Assembly (NCBI GenBank): GCA_902527485.1 | Contig: CABZPB010000002.1 | Span: 1 to 51,642, forward strand | DNA length: 51,642 bases | DNA from: an uncultured Pelagibacteraceae bacterium | Lineage (GTDB): Bacteria > Pseudomonadota > Alphaproteobacteria > Pelagibacterales > Pelagibacteraceae | Reading direction: 5' to 3' | Shown: piece after piece, positions 16,569 to 25,812 of the stretch | Numbering within the stretch: position 1 is the first letter of the stretch | How the letters are laid out: every line of letters starts with the position of its first letter | Position numbers and translations under genes: made by a program | Notes under the pieces: model-generated | Seen by the model: the letters and a program-made list of their open reading frames with translations, nothing else | What the model was told of the DNA's origin: nothing | The model's database searches: none

Positions 16569-19238
16569 ATGAAACCAGGAAACAAAAACTCTTACAAATC
16601 TTTATCAAATCTAGAGGTAAATGGAAAAAATTTTAAAATTTATTCTTTATCAAAAGCAGAGGCAAATGGATTATATGGTATATCAAAATTACCAAAATCA
16701 CTTAAAGTTTTGTTGGAAAACCTTTTGAGATATGAAGACGATTTATCAGTGAGCAGGAATCAAATCGAAGCAATCAAATCTTGGCTTGACACAAAAAGTT
16801 CTAAAACTGAGATAGCTTATAGACCAGCGAGAGTTTTGCTTCAGGATTACACAGGAATACCAGCTGTGGCTGATTTAGCTGCAATGAGAGAGGCAGTAAA
16901 AGAAAAAAACAAAGATCCAAACACTATTAATCCTATGTCAGCAGTCGACTTAGTTATCGATCATTCAGTTCAAGTTGATCAATCCGCTAAAAAAGATTCT
17001 TTTGAGAAAAATGTAGATATTGAATTCAAGAGAAATGGGGAGAGATATTCTTTTTTAAAATGGGGTCAAAGTGCATTTAATAATTTTAGAATAGTTCCCC
17101 CAGGAACTGGAATTTGTCACCAGGTAAATTTAGAATACTTATCAAAAGTAGTTTGGTCAGAGAAATATAAAGGAGAAGAATATCTACTCCCTGATACACT
17201 GGTTGGAACAGATAGTCACACAACAATGGTAAACGGTTTATCAGTTCTAGGTTGGGGAGTTGGTGGAATAGAAGCTGAAGCCGGTATGTTAGGACAACCA
17301 ATTTCAATGTTAATTCCTGAAGTTATAGGATTTGAATTTACAAAAAAAATGCCCGAGGGTACAACAGCTACAGATTTAGTTCTCACTGTAGTTAAAATGT
17401 TAAGAGACAAAGGTGTTGTTGGAAAGTTTGTAGAATTTTACGGCGAAGGATTAAAAAATCTTACACTAGCAGACAGAGCAACAATTGCCAATATGGCTCC
17501 TGAATATGGGGCTACTTGTGGTTTTTTCCCTATAGATGGAGAAACATTAAAATATTTAGAATTTTCTGGAAGAGGAAAAGAAACTGTAGAAATAGTTGAA
17601 AAATACGCAAAAGAGCAAGGTCTTTGGGCAAGTAATGAAATTGAATTCAGTGATAAGATTTCTTTAGATATGTCAACCGTGGTTCCAACAATTTCAGGAC
17701 CCAAAAGACCACAAGACAAAGTTCTTCTATCAGATGCATCTAGTAATTTTAGAAAAGTATTTAAGGAAGCTACAAATAGAGAAGATTATAAAATTTTTAA
17801 AGTTAAAAATACAGATTACGAGATCAAAGATGGTTCAATTTTAATAGCAGCAATTACATCTTGCACTAACACTTCAAATCCAAATGTTTTAATTGGGGCA
17901 GGGTTGCTAGCAAAAAAAGCAGTTGAGTTAGGGCTTAATGTAAAACCATGGGTCAAAACATCTTTAGCTCCTGGATCTAAAGTTGTAACTGATTATTTGG
18001 AAAAAGCTGGTTTGAATACTTATTTAGATCAATTAGGATTTAATTTGGTTGGCTATGGATGCACAACTTGCATTGGTAATTCAGGTCCATTAGCCGATAA
18101 CATTGTTGAGGGTATACAAAAAGAAAACTTATATACTGTTTCAGTTTTATCAGGTAACAGAAACTTCGAAGGGAGGATTTCACCCCATGTTAAAGCTAAT
18201 TATCTGGCATCTCCTCCACTAGTAGTAGCTTACGCACTTGCAGGTCATATGGAATTTGATTTATTTAAAGATTCATTTGGAAAAGATAAAAATGGTAACG
18301 ATCTTTTTTTAAAAGATATTTGGCCCTCGAATAAAGAAATAGAGGAAACTTTAAAAAACTCACTTAACGCAGATATGTTTGTTAAAAGATATTCAAATGT
18401 TTCTGAAGGACCAAAGCAATGGCAGGAAATTAAAACAGAAAAAAGCAGTATTTATAATTGGGACGAAAATTCTACTTACGTAAAAAAACCACCATTTTTT
18501 GATAATCTAACTGATGAACCTGAAGGCTTTAAAGAAATTAAAAATGCAAGGCCATTACTAATTTTAGGTGATATGGTCACTACTGATCATATTTCTCCAG
18601 CAGGAAATATTCAAAAGAATAGCCCTACAGGTGAATATTTCATGAATTATCAAATTCTACCAAAAGATTATAACTCTTATGGCTCTAGACGTGGAAATCA
18701 TGAAGTCATGACGAGAGGCACATTTGCAAATATTAGAATTAAAAATGAAATGGCACCTGGCACAGAAGGTGGTTTTACAAAGTTATACCCTGAAGAAAAA
18801 GTAATGTCTGTTTATGATGCGGTAGTAGAATATAAAAAAAGAGGGACTGATTTAGTAATAATTGGTGGAAAAGAATACGGAACAGGTTCCTCTCGTGATT
18901 GGGCTGCAAAAGGTACAAAATTATTGGGAGTTAAGGTCGTAATTACTGAAAGTTTCGAGAGAATACACAGGTCTAATTTGATAGGAATGGGAATATTGCC
19001 ACTACAATTTACTGATAATATGAATAGAAAGAATTTAAATTTAACAGGTTCTGAATTGATAAGTATAGTAGATATTGAGAAAGGTGTTAATCCGTCTGAT
19101 AAAGTAAAAGTGGAGATAAAATATTTATCAGGTGACGTAAAAATAATTGAAACTTTGTGCAGAATAGATACCAAAAATGAATTAGAGTACTATAAAAATG
19201 GTGGAATACTTCAGTATGTTCTAAGAAATATGATTTAA
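16569..19238 (+). CDS. acnA: Aconitate hydratase A
   Basis: Aconitase isomerises citrate and isocitrate in the TCA cycle using a 4Fe-4S cluster. The 889-residue length is that of the IRP1/AcnA class. The cluster cysteines are visible in AITSCTNTSNP and GYGCTTCIGNSG. Substrate-binding blocks include GTDSHTTMVNGL and the swivel-domain GKEYGTGSSRDWAAKG with ITESFERIHRSNLIGMG. It stands in a run of same-strand genes with 2-3 base gaps (lysE, acnA, yfgM-like). Nothing is missing or unusual. Confidence 0.97.
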   Translation: MKPGNKNSYKSLSNLEVNGKNFKIYSLSKAEANGLYGISKLPKSLKVLLENLLRYEDDLSVSRNQIEAIKSWLDTKSSKTEIAYRPARVLLQDYTGIPAVADLAAMREAVKEKNKDPNTINPMSAVDLVIDHSVQVDQSAKKDSFEKNVDIEFKRNGERYSFLKWGQSAFNNFRIVPPGTGICHQVNLEYLSKVVWSEKYKGEEYLLPDTLVGTDSHTTMVNGLSVLGWGVGGIEAEAGMLGQPISMLIPEVIGFEFTKKMPEGTTATDLVLTVVKMLRDKGVVGKFVEFYGEGLKNLTLADRATIANMAPEYGATCGFFPIDGETLKYLEFSGRGKETVEIVEKYAKEQGLWASNEIEFSDKISLDMSTVVPTISGPKRPQDKVLLSDASSNFRKVFKEATNREDYKIFKVKNTDYEIKDGSILIAAITSCTNTSNPNVLIGAGLLAKKAVELGLNVKPWVKTSLAPGSKVVTDYLEKAGLNTYLDQLGFNLVGYGCTTCIGNSGPLADNIVEGIQKENLYTVSVLSGNRNFEGRISPHVKANYLASPPLVVAYALAGHMEFDLFKDSFGKDKNGNDLFLKDIWPSNKEIEETLKNSLNADMFVKRYSNVSEGPKQWQEIKTEKSSIYNWDENSTYVKKPPFFDNLTDEPEGFKEIKNARPLLILGDMVTTDHISPAGNIQKNSPTGEYFMNYQILPKDYNSYGSRRGNHEVMTRGTFANIRIKNEMAPGTEGGFTKLYPEEKVMSVYDAVVEYKKRGTDLVIIGGKEYGTGSSRDWAAKGTKLLGVKVVITESFERIHRSNLIGMGILPLQFTDNMNRKNLNLTGSELISIVDIEKGVNPSDKVKVEIKYLSGDVKIIETLCRIDTKNELEYYKNGGILQYVLRNMI

Positions 19239-19240
19239 GT

Positions 19241-19885
19241 ATGGATGAGGATATCTCAATAATCAACACCAATACAAGAAATGAAAAGATAAAAAATTTT
19301 TTTATTAAAAATAAAAATAAGTTAATTTTGTCAGTAATTATTATTTGTATATCTTTAATTGGTTATTTTTCTTTAGGTGAGTACAAAAGTAAACAAAAAA
19401 TAAAAATATCAGATGATTTTAATTCGATAATTATTGATTACTCAGAAGATAACAAAGAGAAAACAGCTGAAAATTTAGTTAACTTGATTAATAAAAAAGA
19501 TCCAACTTATTCGCCATTATCCCTTTATTTTATAATAGATAATAAATTAATTGATGAAAAAAATAAAATAAACGAGTTATTCAATGTTATAATAAACGAT
19601 ACTTCTTTAGATGATGAAATCAGGAATTTAAATATTTACAAAAAAGCGCTCTATAATGCGGATAATAGCAACGAAGTTGAACTTTTAGATATCCTAAATC
19701 CTATAATTAGATCAAAGAGCATTTGGAAATCTCATGCATTATACTTAATGGCCGAATATTTTTATTCAAAAAAAGAGATGCAAAAATCAAAAGAATTTTT
19801 CAATCAAATAATAAACTTAAATGAAGCAAATCAAGAAATTAAATTAGAAGCTCAAAAAAGACTTAATAGAGATTTAAGTGAATAA
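19241..19885 (+). CDS. YfgM-like membrane-anchored TPR protein
   Basis: The protein has 214 residues with one membrane helix (about 27-47) after a short cytoplasmic tail, then an alpha-helical TPR-like region exposed to the periplasm (ALYLMAEYFYSKKEMQKSKEFFNQII near the C terminus). This architecture and the position directly before bamB are those of YfgM, an ancillary component of the Sec translocon/periplasmic chaperone network. Sequence similarity is low, so the assignment relies on topology and synteny. It overlaps bamB by 8 bases. Confidence 0.75.
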   Translation: MDEDISIINTNTRNEKIKNFFIKNKNKLILSVIIICISLIGYFSLGEYKSKQKIKISDDFNSIIIDYSEDNKEKTAENLVNLINKKDPTYSPLSLYFIIDNKLIDEKNKINELFNVIINDTSLDDEIRNLNIYKKALYNADNSNEVELLDILNPIIRSKSIWKSHALYLMAEYFYSKKEMQKSKEFFNQIINLNEANQEIKLEAQKRLNRDLSE

Positions 19886-21179
19886 AATTATATATTTATT
19901 TTTAATCATTATTTTTTGCTCTGGTTGTTCTTTAAATAAAAATTCTAAGTTTTGGACCTCGGATACAATAACTGCAGTTGAAGAAAAAAAATTTGAAAAA
20001 ATTTTTAAAGATAATATAACTTTAAGTAAAGAATTAAATACCAATATAAATTTAAATTTTAGTTCAAAACCTGGAAAGACAAATTTACTAAAAAAACTAA
20101 CAAATAATGATGGAAGGATTAATTTTGATGGATCATTAAAAAAATCTTCAAAATATAAGTTTTCAAAGATAGAAAATTTTTATCAGTTTGAACCCATCAT
20201 TTCTTTTAATGGAGAAAATATAATTTTCTTTGATGATAAGGGTACAATTTTACAATTTGATAAAAATTCAAAATTAATTTGGAAAAAAAATTATTATTCT
20301 AAATCAGAAAAAAAATCGGATCCAATTTTACAATTTGCAAATAATGATGAATTTTTAGTAGTTGCAGATAATTTGACTAAATATTATATTTTAAATTTAG
20401 ATAGTGGGGATTTAATTTGGTCAAAAAATAATTCCGCACCATTTAATTCACAGATAAAAATATTTAAAGATCGTTTTTTTATAATTGATTTTACAAATAC
20501 ATTAAGATGCTTTTCTCTAAAAGATGGAAAAGAGCTATGGAATTTCCAAACAGAGTCGTCACTAATCAGATCGCAGAAAAAGTTATCAATGGTGATTATT
20601 GGTGATGTTGTCTACTTTAATAATTCTTTAGGAGATATAAGTGCAGTCAATGTAAATGATGGTGGACTAATTTGGCAATTACCCACACAAAGTAATATTA
20701 TTTACGAGTCAGCCTTTTCTCTTGAAACATCAGATATGATAGCCGATGAAAATAATTTGTTTTTTTCAAATAATAAAAATCAATTTTTTTCGGTTGATAT
20801 AAAATCTGGAAGTTTTAATTGGGAAAATACTGTTAATTCAAATTTGAGACCCACTTTAATCGAAAATTTTTTGATATCAGTTTCATTAGAGGGTTATTTA
20901 ATAGTTATTGATAAAATTACAGGTAATATAATTAAAGTCACTGACGTATTTAAAAATTTTAATCCAAAAAAAAGAAATCATATCTTTCCTACTGGATTTA
21001 TTGTGGGATTGAAAAATATATATTTGTCAACAAATATAGGCAGATTATTAGTGATTGATATAAAATCTGGCAAAACAATTTCGACTCTTAAAATCGATAA
21101 TGACAAAATTTCACGCCCTCAAATTTTAAATAAAAATTTATATTTGGTTAAGGACAATGCTATAATTAAATTAAATTAA
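19878..21179 (+). CDS. bamB: Outer-membrane assembly lipoprotein BamB (PQQ-like beta-propeller)
   Basis: The protein has 433 residues and starts with GTG. The signal peptide ends in a lipobox CSGC with lipidated C17. The mature protein has repeating blades with tryptophan-docking motifs of the PQQ/BamB type (KLIWKKN, GDLIWSKNN, GKELWNFQ, GGLIWQLP, GSFNWENT). BamB is the propeller scaffold of the BAM complex that inserts beta-barrel proteins into the outer membrane. It overlaps the YfgM-like gene by 8 bases and shares TAATG with the next gene. The der GTPase gene that often follows bamB in other proteobacteria is not here. Confidence 0.88.
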   Translation: MNKIIYLFLIIIFCSGCSLNKNSKFWTSDTITAVEEKKFEKIFKDNITLSKELNTNINLNFSSKPGKTNLLKKLTNNDGRINFDGSLKKSSKYKFSKIENFYQFEPIISFNGENIIFFDDKGTILQFDKNSKLIWKKNYYSKSEKKSDPILQFANNDEFLVVADNLTKYYILNLDSGDLIWSKNNSAPFNSQIKIFKDRFFIIDFTNTLRCFSLKDGKELWNFQTESSLIRSQKKLSMVIIGDVVYFNNSLGDISAVNVNDGGLIWQLPTQSNIIYESAFSLETSDMIADENNLFFSNNKNQFFSVDIKSGSFNWENTVNSNLRPTLIENFLISVSLEGYLIVIDKITGNIIKVTDVFKNFNPKKRNHIFPTGFIVGLKNIYLSTNIGRLLVIDIKSGKTISTLKIDNDKISRPQILNKNLYLVKDNAIIKLN

Positions 21180-21610
21180 TGTTTTTAAAATTACTAGAAA
21201 AGTTAGGAAGAAAAAAAGTCGTTTTAGACAGGGGGCCATCACATCCAAGATTTGACCTAGCTAAACCCTGGATGAACAGATATTACTTAATTTTTAGACA
21301 CAGGCCAAAATGGTTCCCATTTAATATTTTAATTCATGAAATGTTGACTGACGACCATGGCGAAGGAGTTCATAACCATCCCTTTCCTTACATGACAATA
21401 GTGATTAGAGGAGGGTATTGGGAAACCTTAAGCTCAGGAAAATATTGGCGACCACCAGGCTATATTGGTTTCAGGTCAGCTAATAATTTACACAGAGTTG
21501 ATCTCAAACCTGGAACAAAGCCATTAACAATTTTTATTGCTGGCCCTTTCGGGTTAAGGAAAGGACCAAGATCTGAATATGGTATTGATTTTAAAATCAA
21601 AAAGGATTAA
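21179..21610 (+). CDS. Cupin-fold protein of unknown function
   Basis: I recognise the fold but not a function. The 143-residue protein has a cupin-type metal site: H65 and H67 in EGVHNHPFPY, and H105 in NNLHRVDL, with RGGYWE and PPGYIGFRSA strands between. Tyr/Trp/Pro-rich N-terminal segments are unusual for a regulatory cupin. Small dioxygenases, isomerases and sugar-binding proteins share the fold. It overlaps both neighbours by one base (TAATG at each end), so its expression is tied to bamB and zapE. Confidence 0.72.
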   Translation: MFLKLLEKLGRKKVVLDRGPSHPRFDLAKPWMNRYYLIFRHRPKWFPFNILIHEMLTDDHGEGVHNHPFPYMTIVIRGGYWETLSSGKYWRPPGYIGFRSANNLHRVDLKPGTKPLTIFIAGPFGLRKGPRSEYGIDFKIKKD

Positions 21611-22668
21611 TGCCGAAAAGTCTCGAAGAAAAATTTAGATTATTTTGTAATTCAAAAAACTTAAATCATAATCAGAGTCAAATTTTCATAATCAAGAAGC
21701 TCCAAGACTTCTACGATAGTAATTTTAGCTTATCTATACTTAATATTTTTAAAAAAAAAGAGATTAAGAGAGGTTTTTATCTTCAAGGAGGTGTTGGTGT
21801 AGGGAAAACAATGATCCTAGATTTTTTTTTTAATGATATTTCTCAAAAAAAATTAAGACTTCATTTTAACGAATTTATGATTAGTTTTCATGATTTTGTT
21901 TATGAAAATAAAAATAAAGAAGATGAAAATATTATTGACTTATTCGTGAAAAATCTCAAATCAAAAGTTTCTCTTTTATATTTTGATGAGTTTCAAGTAA
22001 CTAATATAGTAGATGCTATGATATTAGGTAAATTATTTGATAAGATATTTAATGAAAACATAAAAATTATTATAACTTCTAACATAAAGATATCCGAATT
22101 ATATAAAGATGGTCTTCAACGTGAGCAATTCAAGCCATTTATTGAAATAATGAAAAAAAGGACAATAGAATGTGAGCTTATAATTGAGGATGATTATAGA
22201 AAATCAAAAGATAATCAAAATGATAGATATTTCTTTCCTTTAAATGAAGAAACTAATTTTAAAATGAATAAATATTTTAGGATAATTTCGAAAAATAAAA
22301 AAAAGATTAATAAGATACTTAATATTAAAGGCAGAGATTTTCATATTAAAGAATTCTATGAGGGCATAGTGAGGTTTAGTTTTAATGAATTATGTGATCA
22401 AAATTTAGGTGCTGAGGATTATTTAGAAATAGTTAAAGTTTCAGAATTTATATTTATTGATAAAATACCACAGTTTGATGACATTAATTCTAATCAACAA
22501 CTTCGGTTTATAACTTTAATTGACATAGTTTATGATAAGAAAATACCGATTGCAGTTTCGGCAGAGAAGAGTTTAGATGAATTCAACTCGTCAAAATCAT
22601 TAAAAGAACCGTTTAAACGCACCATAAGTCGTTTATATGAATTAACGTCCTCAAATTTTAAATTATGA
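21610..22668 (+). CDS. zapE: Cell-division ATPase ZapE (AFG1 family)
   Basis: A 352-residue AAA-type ATPase of the AFG1/ZapE family. Walker A is GGVGVGKTM near residues 58-66, Walker B LLYFDEFQVTNIVDAM near 129-144, and the sensor region IIITSN follows. Family members modulate the FtsZ ring (E. coli ZapE) or mitochondrial protein turnover (AFG1). The length and motif order are normal. It shares TAATG with the cupin gene and ATGA with the YjbQ gene. Confidence 0.9.
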   Translation: MPKSLEEKFRLFCNSKNLNHNQSQIFIIKKLQDFYDSNFSLSILNIFKKKEIKRGFYLQGGVGVGKTMILDFFFNDISQKKLRLHFNEFMISFHDFVYENKNKEDENIIDLFVKNLKSKVSLLYFDEFQVTNIVDAMILGKLFDKIFNENIKIIITSNIKISELYKDGLQREQFKPFIEIMKKRTIECELIIEDDYRKSKDNQNDRYFFPLNEETNFKMNKYFRIISKNKKKINKILNIKGRDFHIKEFYEGIVRFSFNELCDQNLGAEDYLEIVKVSEFIFIDKIPQFDDINSNQQLRFITLIDIVYDKKIPIAVSAEKSLDEFNSSKSLKEPFKRTISRLYELTSSNFKL

Positions 22669-23087
22669 TACAAAAATTTAATAACTTTAAAATTACTACT
22701 AATGGACAAAAATTGTATGAATTTACAGATCAAACTATTAGTTGGATAAATGAAAATAAGTTTAAAAATGGTATTCTGAATTTAAGTATTCAACACACAA
22801 GTGCTTCTTTGATAATTCAAGAAAATGCAGATCCAGACGTTCAAACTGATTTGATTAATTATTTTAATAATCTAGCACCAATGGATAGCAAGTTGTATAT
22901 TCATACAGCAGAAGGCAAAGATGATATGCCAGCACATATAAAGGCAAGTTTAACAAATAATCAGATATCGCTGAGTGTTGAAAACGGTGAATTATTACTT
23001 GGTACATGGCAGGGTATTTATTTATTTGAGCATAGATTAAAGCCACAAATAAGAACAATAATTCATCATTTTTTAGGAGAAATTTAA
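22665..23087 (+). CDS. YjbQ family protein (UPF0047)
   Basis: A 140-residue protein of the YjbQ/UPF0047 family. The diagnostic blocks are IQHTSASLIIQENADPDV, the EGKDDMPAHIKASL segment and LGTWQGIYLFEHR. YjbQ has been reported to have weak thiamine-phosphate-synthase activity, but its true cellular role is unsettled. The gene overlaps zapE by 4 bases. At its 3' end the sequence TTAA supplies the stop codons of both this gene and the convergent photolyase. Confidence 0.93.
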   Translation: MIQKFNNFKITTNGQKLYEFTDQTISWINENKFKNGILNLSIQHTSASLIIQENADPDVQTDLINYFNNLAPMDSKLYIHTAEGKDDMPAHIKASLTNNQISLSVENGELLLGTWQGIYLFEHRLKPQIRTIIHHFLGEI

Positions 23088-24505
23088 TTTTTTTTTAAAC
23101 TTTGAAAAGCTTTTAGAGCTGAGGCTCGTGCCTCTTCATGTATTACAATTGGTTTTGGATAATCTTCTCCAATGATTGTATTTATAGCTTGTTGATATTT
23201 TAATTCCATCTCCCATGGTTTATGAATAAACTTTTGTGGAACTTTATTTAATTCTGGCACCCATTTTTTTACATATAAGCCCTCTTTATCAAATTTTTCT
23301 CCTTGAAGGATAGGATTAAATATTCTGAAGTATGGAGCTGCATCTGCACCACAACCTGCAACCCATTGCCATTGTGCTACATTATTTGCTTTATTAAAAT
23401 CTAGTAAGCAATTTCTAAAATGTTTTTCACCTTCAGTCCAATTTATTCTCAAATGCTTCACCAAAAAAGAACCGACAACCATTCTAATTCGATTGTGCAT
23501 CCAGCCTGTTTCGTAGAGTTCTCTCATTCCAGCGTCTACAATAGGATACCCCGTCATACCTGACTTCCATGCTTTCAAAAATTTATTATTTTTTACCCAA
23601 GGAAATTTATCAAATTCTTTCCTATAGTTTCCTTTTAAAAACTCTGGAAAATAATTAATTAAACTATGTGAAAACTCGCGCCAACCTAATTCATTGATAT
23701 ATTTTCTGTAGCCAATCCCTTTAGACCCAATCTCATTACATTTTTTCCAGATAGTATTCACATGAATTTGTCCATGTTTAATGTATGGAGATAATTTTGA
23801 TGTACCCTCAACTGATGGATAATCTCTGGCAGATCCGTAATCTTTTATTTTTTTGTTAACTAAATTATTTAGAATTTTTTTTGTCTCATCTTCAGAAACC
23901 TTCCAGTAATTTTCAAATTTTTTATACCAATTATTTTTCGGAAGTATATCTTTTGGCTCTATACAGTTTTTAAAAAAAGAAAGTGCTTTTATTTTTTTTT
24001 TGACACTGTAATTTTTACTTGGCGGTAAACCCAAAAATTTTTCTTCAGCATTTCTCCAAAAAGGAGTAAATACTTTAAACGGTGTCCCGTCATTTTTAGT
24101 TACTTCTTGAAACTCATTCAAAATATTTCCTTTAAAATATTTAAACTCAATTTCATTTTTAACGAAAATATCTCTAATTTTTTTTCCTTTTTCAATTACG
24201 TCAGGTTCGTAAATTTTATTCCAATATATTGAGCAATTATCTTGCTTTTTAATTTTTGAAAATACGTCAAGCTCATCTCCCGCAAGTATCTCAAGATTTA
24301 TTTTGTATTTTGATAATACAGATCTAAATGTTTCAAGAGATTTTGAAAGCCACCATTTTTGGGCCTCTCTTTTGTTATCAAAATCGTTTTTGTTATAAAT
24401 GTATAGGGCAAGCACATTCTCATGATTTTGAGTTGCGTAGGACAAAGCAGGATTATTTTCAATTCTAAAATCCTCCCTTATCCATGTAATAGCATTTTTT
24501 GTCAT
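23084..24505 (-). CDS. phrB: Deoxyribodipyrimidine photolyase
   Basis: This is a DNA photolyase of the cryptochrome/photolyase family (473 residues). It has an N-terminal Rossmann antenna-binding domain (ITWIREDFRIENNPAL) and an FAD-binding C-terminal domain with GTSKLSPYIKHGQI, GWREFSHSL, GYPIVDAGMREL, GWMHNRIRM and WQWVAGCGADAAPYFRIFNP. It reverses UV-induced cyclobutane pyrimidine dimers using blue light, in line with a sunlit surface-water habitat. It lies 9 bases downstream of the ammonia-lyase-like gene and converges on the YjbQ gene with a 4-base overlap. Confidence 0.95.
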   Translation of the reverse strand: MTKNAITWIREDFRIENNPALSYATQNHENVLALYIYNKNDFDNKREAQKWWLSKSLETFRSVLSKYKINLEILAGDELDVFSKIKKQDNCSIYWNKIYEPDVIEKGKKIRDIFVKNEIEFKYFKGNILNEFQEVTKNDGTPFKVFTPFWRNAEEKFLGLPPSKNYSVKKKIKALSFFKNCIEPKDILPKNNWYKKFENYWKVSEDETKKILNNLVNKKIKDYGSARDYPSVEGTSKLSPYIKHGQIHVNTIWKKCNEIGSKGIGYRKYINELGWREFSHSLINYFPEFLKGNYRKEFDKFPWVKNNKFLKAWKSGMTGYPIVDAGMRELYETGWMHNRIRMVVGSFLVKHLRINWTEGEKHFRNCLLDFNKANNVAQWQWVAGCGADAAPYFRIFNPILQGEKFDKEGLYVKKWVPELNKVPQKFIHKPWEMELKYQQAINTIIGEDYPKPIVIHEEARASALKAFQSLKKN

Positions 24506-24514
24506 ATAATTTTT

Positions 24515-25636
24515 TTATCTTCTTCCCTTAGATAACAGTTGTTTGTAAAGTTTGACATCTGCATTTCCTTCGCATCCTATTACCAATACATTTGAATTTT
24601 GATTAAGATTGATCAATTTCCTGGTTTTTTTATCGTTACAAATTCCAATTAAAGCAATAATTCCAGGTGTGGCACACTCACCACCTATTATCGATGCTTT
24701 GCTGAAATTTTTATCTCTTAATTTAGCTACTGTTTTTGCTACATTATTATCAGAGACTGAAACACAACAGTTAGTTGCTTTTTTTAATATCTGCCATGGT
24801 ACAAGAGACATCTTATTACATGACATTCCGCCCATAATACTTTCTTTTTTAATTTTTATCTTTTTTAATTTTTTACTTTTTATACTTTGGAGCACACAAT
24901 CAGCTTTATCTGGCTCTACAACTATAATTTTAGGAATTCTTTTAAAGTATTTTGCTACTCCAGCCACCAAACCAGCAGCTAATCCTCCTACACCAGCTTG
25001 AAGAAATATATGAGTGATATATTGATTAGTTTGTTTAGATACTTCCCTAATTAAAATAGAATAACCTGCCATAGTAAGTCGGGGGACATATTTATAATTT
25101 TTTGTTGAAACATCCTGTATGATATTCCAATTATTTTTTTTTGATAATATCTGGCATTTTCTCAGAGAGTCGTCATAATTTCCTTTAACTCTTATCACCT
25201 CGGCACCAAATTTTTTTATCTCATTTACCCTCGCTTTACTTACATGTTGGCTGACAAAAATTTTACATTTTAATCTTAATTTTTTTGCTCCCCAGGCCAC
25301 AGATCTCCCGTGATTTCCAGCTGTCGCTGATGAGACAGTAATTTTGCCTTTTTTTTTTGAGATTTTTTCCACAGCATATGCACCTCCTAAAGCTTTGAAA
25401 GATTTTAAGTTAAACCTTTTTGACTCGTCTTTGTAAAATATATTATTAAGCTTTAAATCTTTATTTAATTTATTTAAATTTAACAATGGAGTAGGACGAT
25501 AGCCTTTCCATTTTGATATACGTTTATATGCATCAAATAAAAAATTTGATGGTAAATATTTTAAAACATAGTCTCTATTAAAATTATAATTTTTATTTAA
25601 CAAAAATTTAGAGTATTTAAATTTACTATTTTGCAT
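24515..25636 (-). CDS. PLP-dependent diaminopropionate ammonia-lyase-like enzyme
   Basis: A fold-type II PLP enzyme (373 residues). The PLP lysine is K81 in SFKALGGAYA, preceded by FYKDESKRFN. The phosphate-binding loop is represented by SATAGNHGRSVAWGA, and LQAGVGGLAAG follows. The late segment VEPDKADCVLQS and IMGGMSCNKMSLVPWQIL is typical of 2,3-diaminopropionate ammonia-lyase and not of threonine dehydratase. Expected reaction: alpha,beta-elimination giving pyruvate and ammonia. EutB of ectoine clusters belongs to the same superfamily, so a link to the EutA/DoeA-like pair is possible but unproven, as they are more than 20 kb apart. A palindrome lies 22 bases upstream of the start. Confidence 0.8.
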   Translation of the reverse strand: MQNSKFKYSKFLLNKNYNFNRDYVLKYLPSNFLFDAYKRISKWKGYRPTPLLNLNKLNKDLKLNNIFYKDESKRFNLKSFKALGGAYAVEKISKKKGKITVSSATAGNHGRSVAWGAKKLRLKCKIFVSQHVSKARVNEIKKFGAEVIRVKGNYDDSLRKCQILSKKNNWNIIQDVSTKNYKYVPRLTMAGYSILIREVSKQTNQYITHIFLQAGVGGLAAGLVAGVAKYFKRIPKIIVVEPDKADCVLQSIKSKKLKKIKIKKESIMGGMSCNKMSLVPWQILKKATNCCVSVSDNNVAKTVAKLRDKNFSKASIIGGECATPGIIALIGICNDKKTRKLINLNQNSNVLVIGCEGNADVKLYKQLLSKGRR

Positions 25637-25658
25637 TTTGAATTTTTAAGCTAAAGTT

Positions 25659-25680
25659 AAATTATCATTAACGATAATTT
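25659..25680. promoter_or_regulatory. Palindrome in the divergent promoter region
   Basis: AAATTATC at 25659-25666 and GATAATTT at 25673-25680 form perfect 8-base inverted repeats around a 6-base centre. It lies 22 bases upstream of the ammonia-lyase-like gene within the 176-base divergent region shared with gpsA. The position and symmetry suit an operator for a dimeric regulator. In AT-rich DNA such palindromes also arise by chance, so support is limited. The rest of 25637-25812 is AT-rich with no other clear signal. Confidence 0.35.
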
Positions 25681-25812
25681 TTTTTATATTCAAACTATAA
25701 ATAAACCTATATTAATATAAATTATAAGTAATTTTATATTTAGAAATTCTATGTTAAGCTTCATTCAAGTATTAGTTGAAATTTTTATAACTTTAAAATT
25801 TATTAAAATTAT

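Noticed and set aside
24609..25001. 130-codon open frame opposite the ammonia-lyase-like gene
   Set aside because: Antisense shadow of a conserved PLP enzyme, with no coding support of its own.
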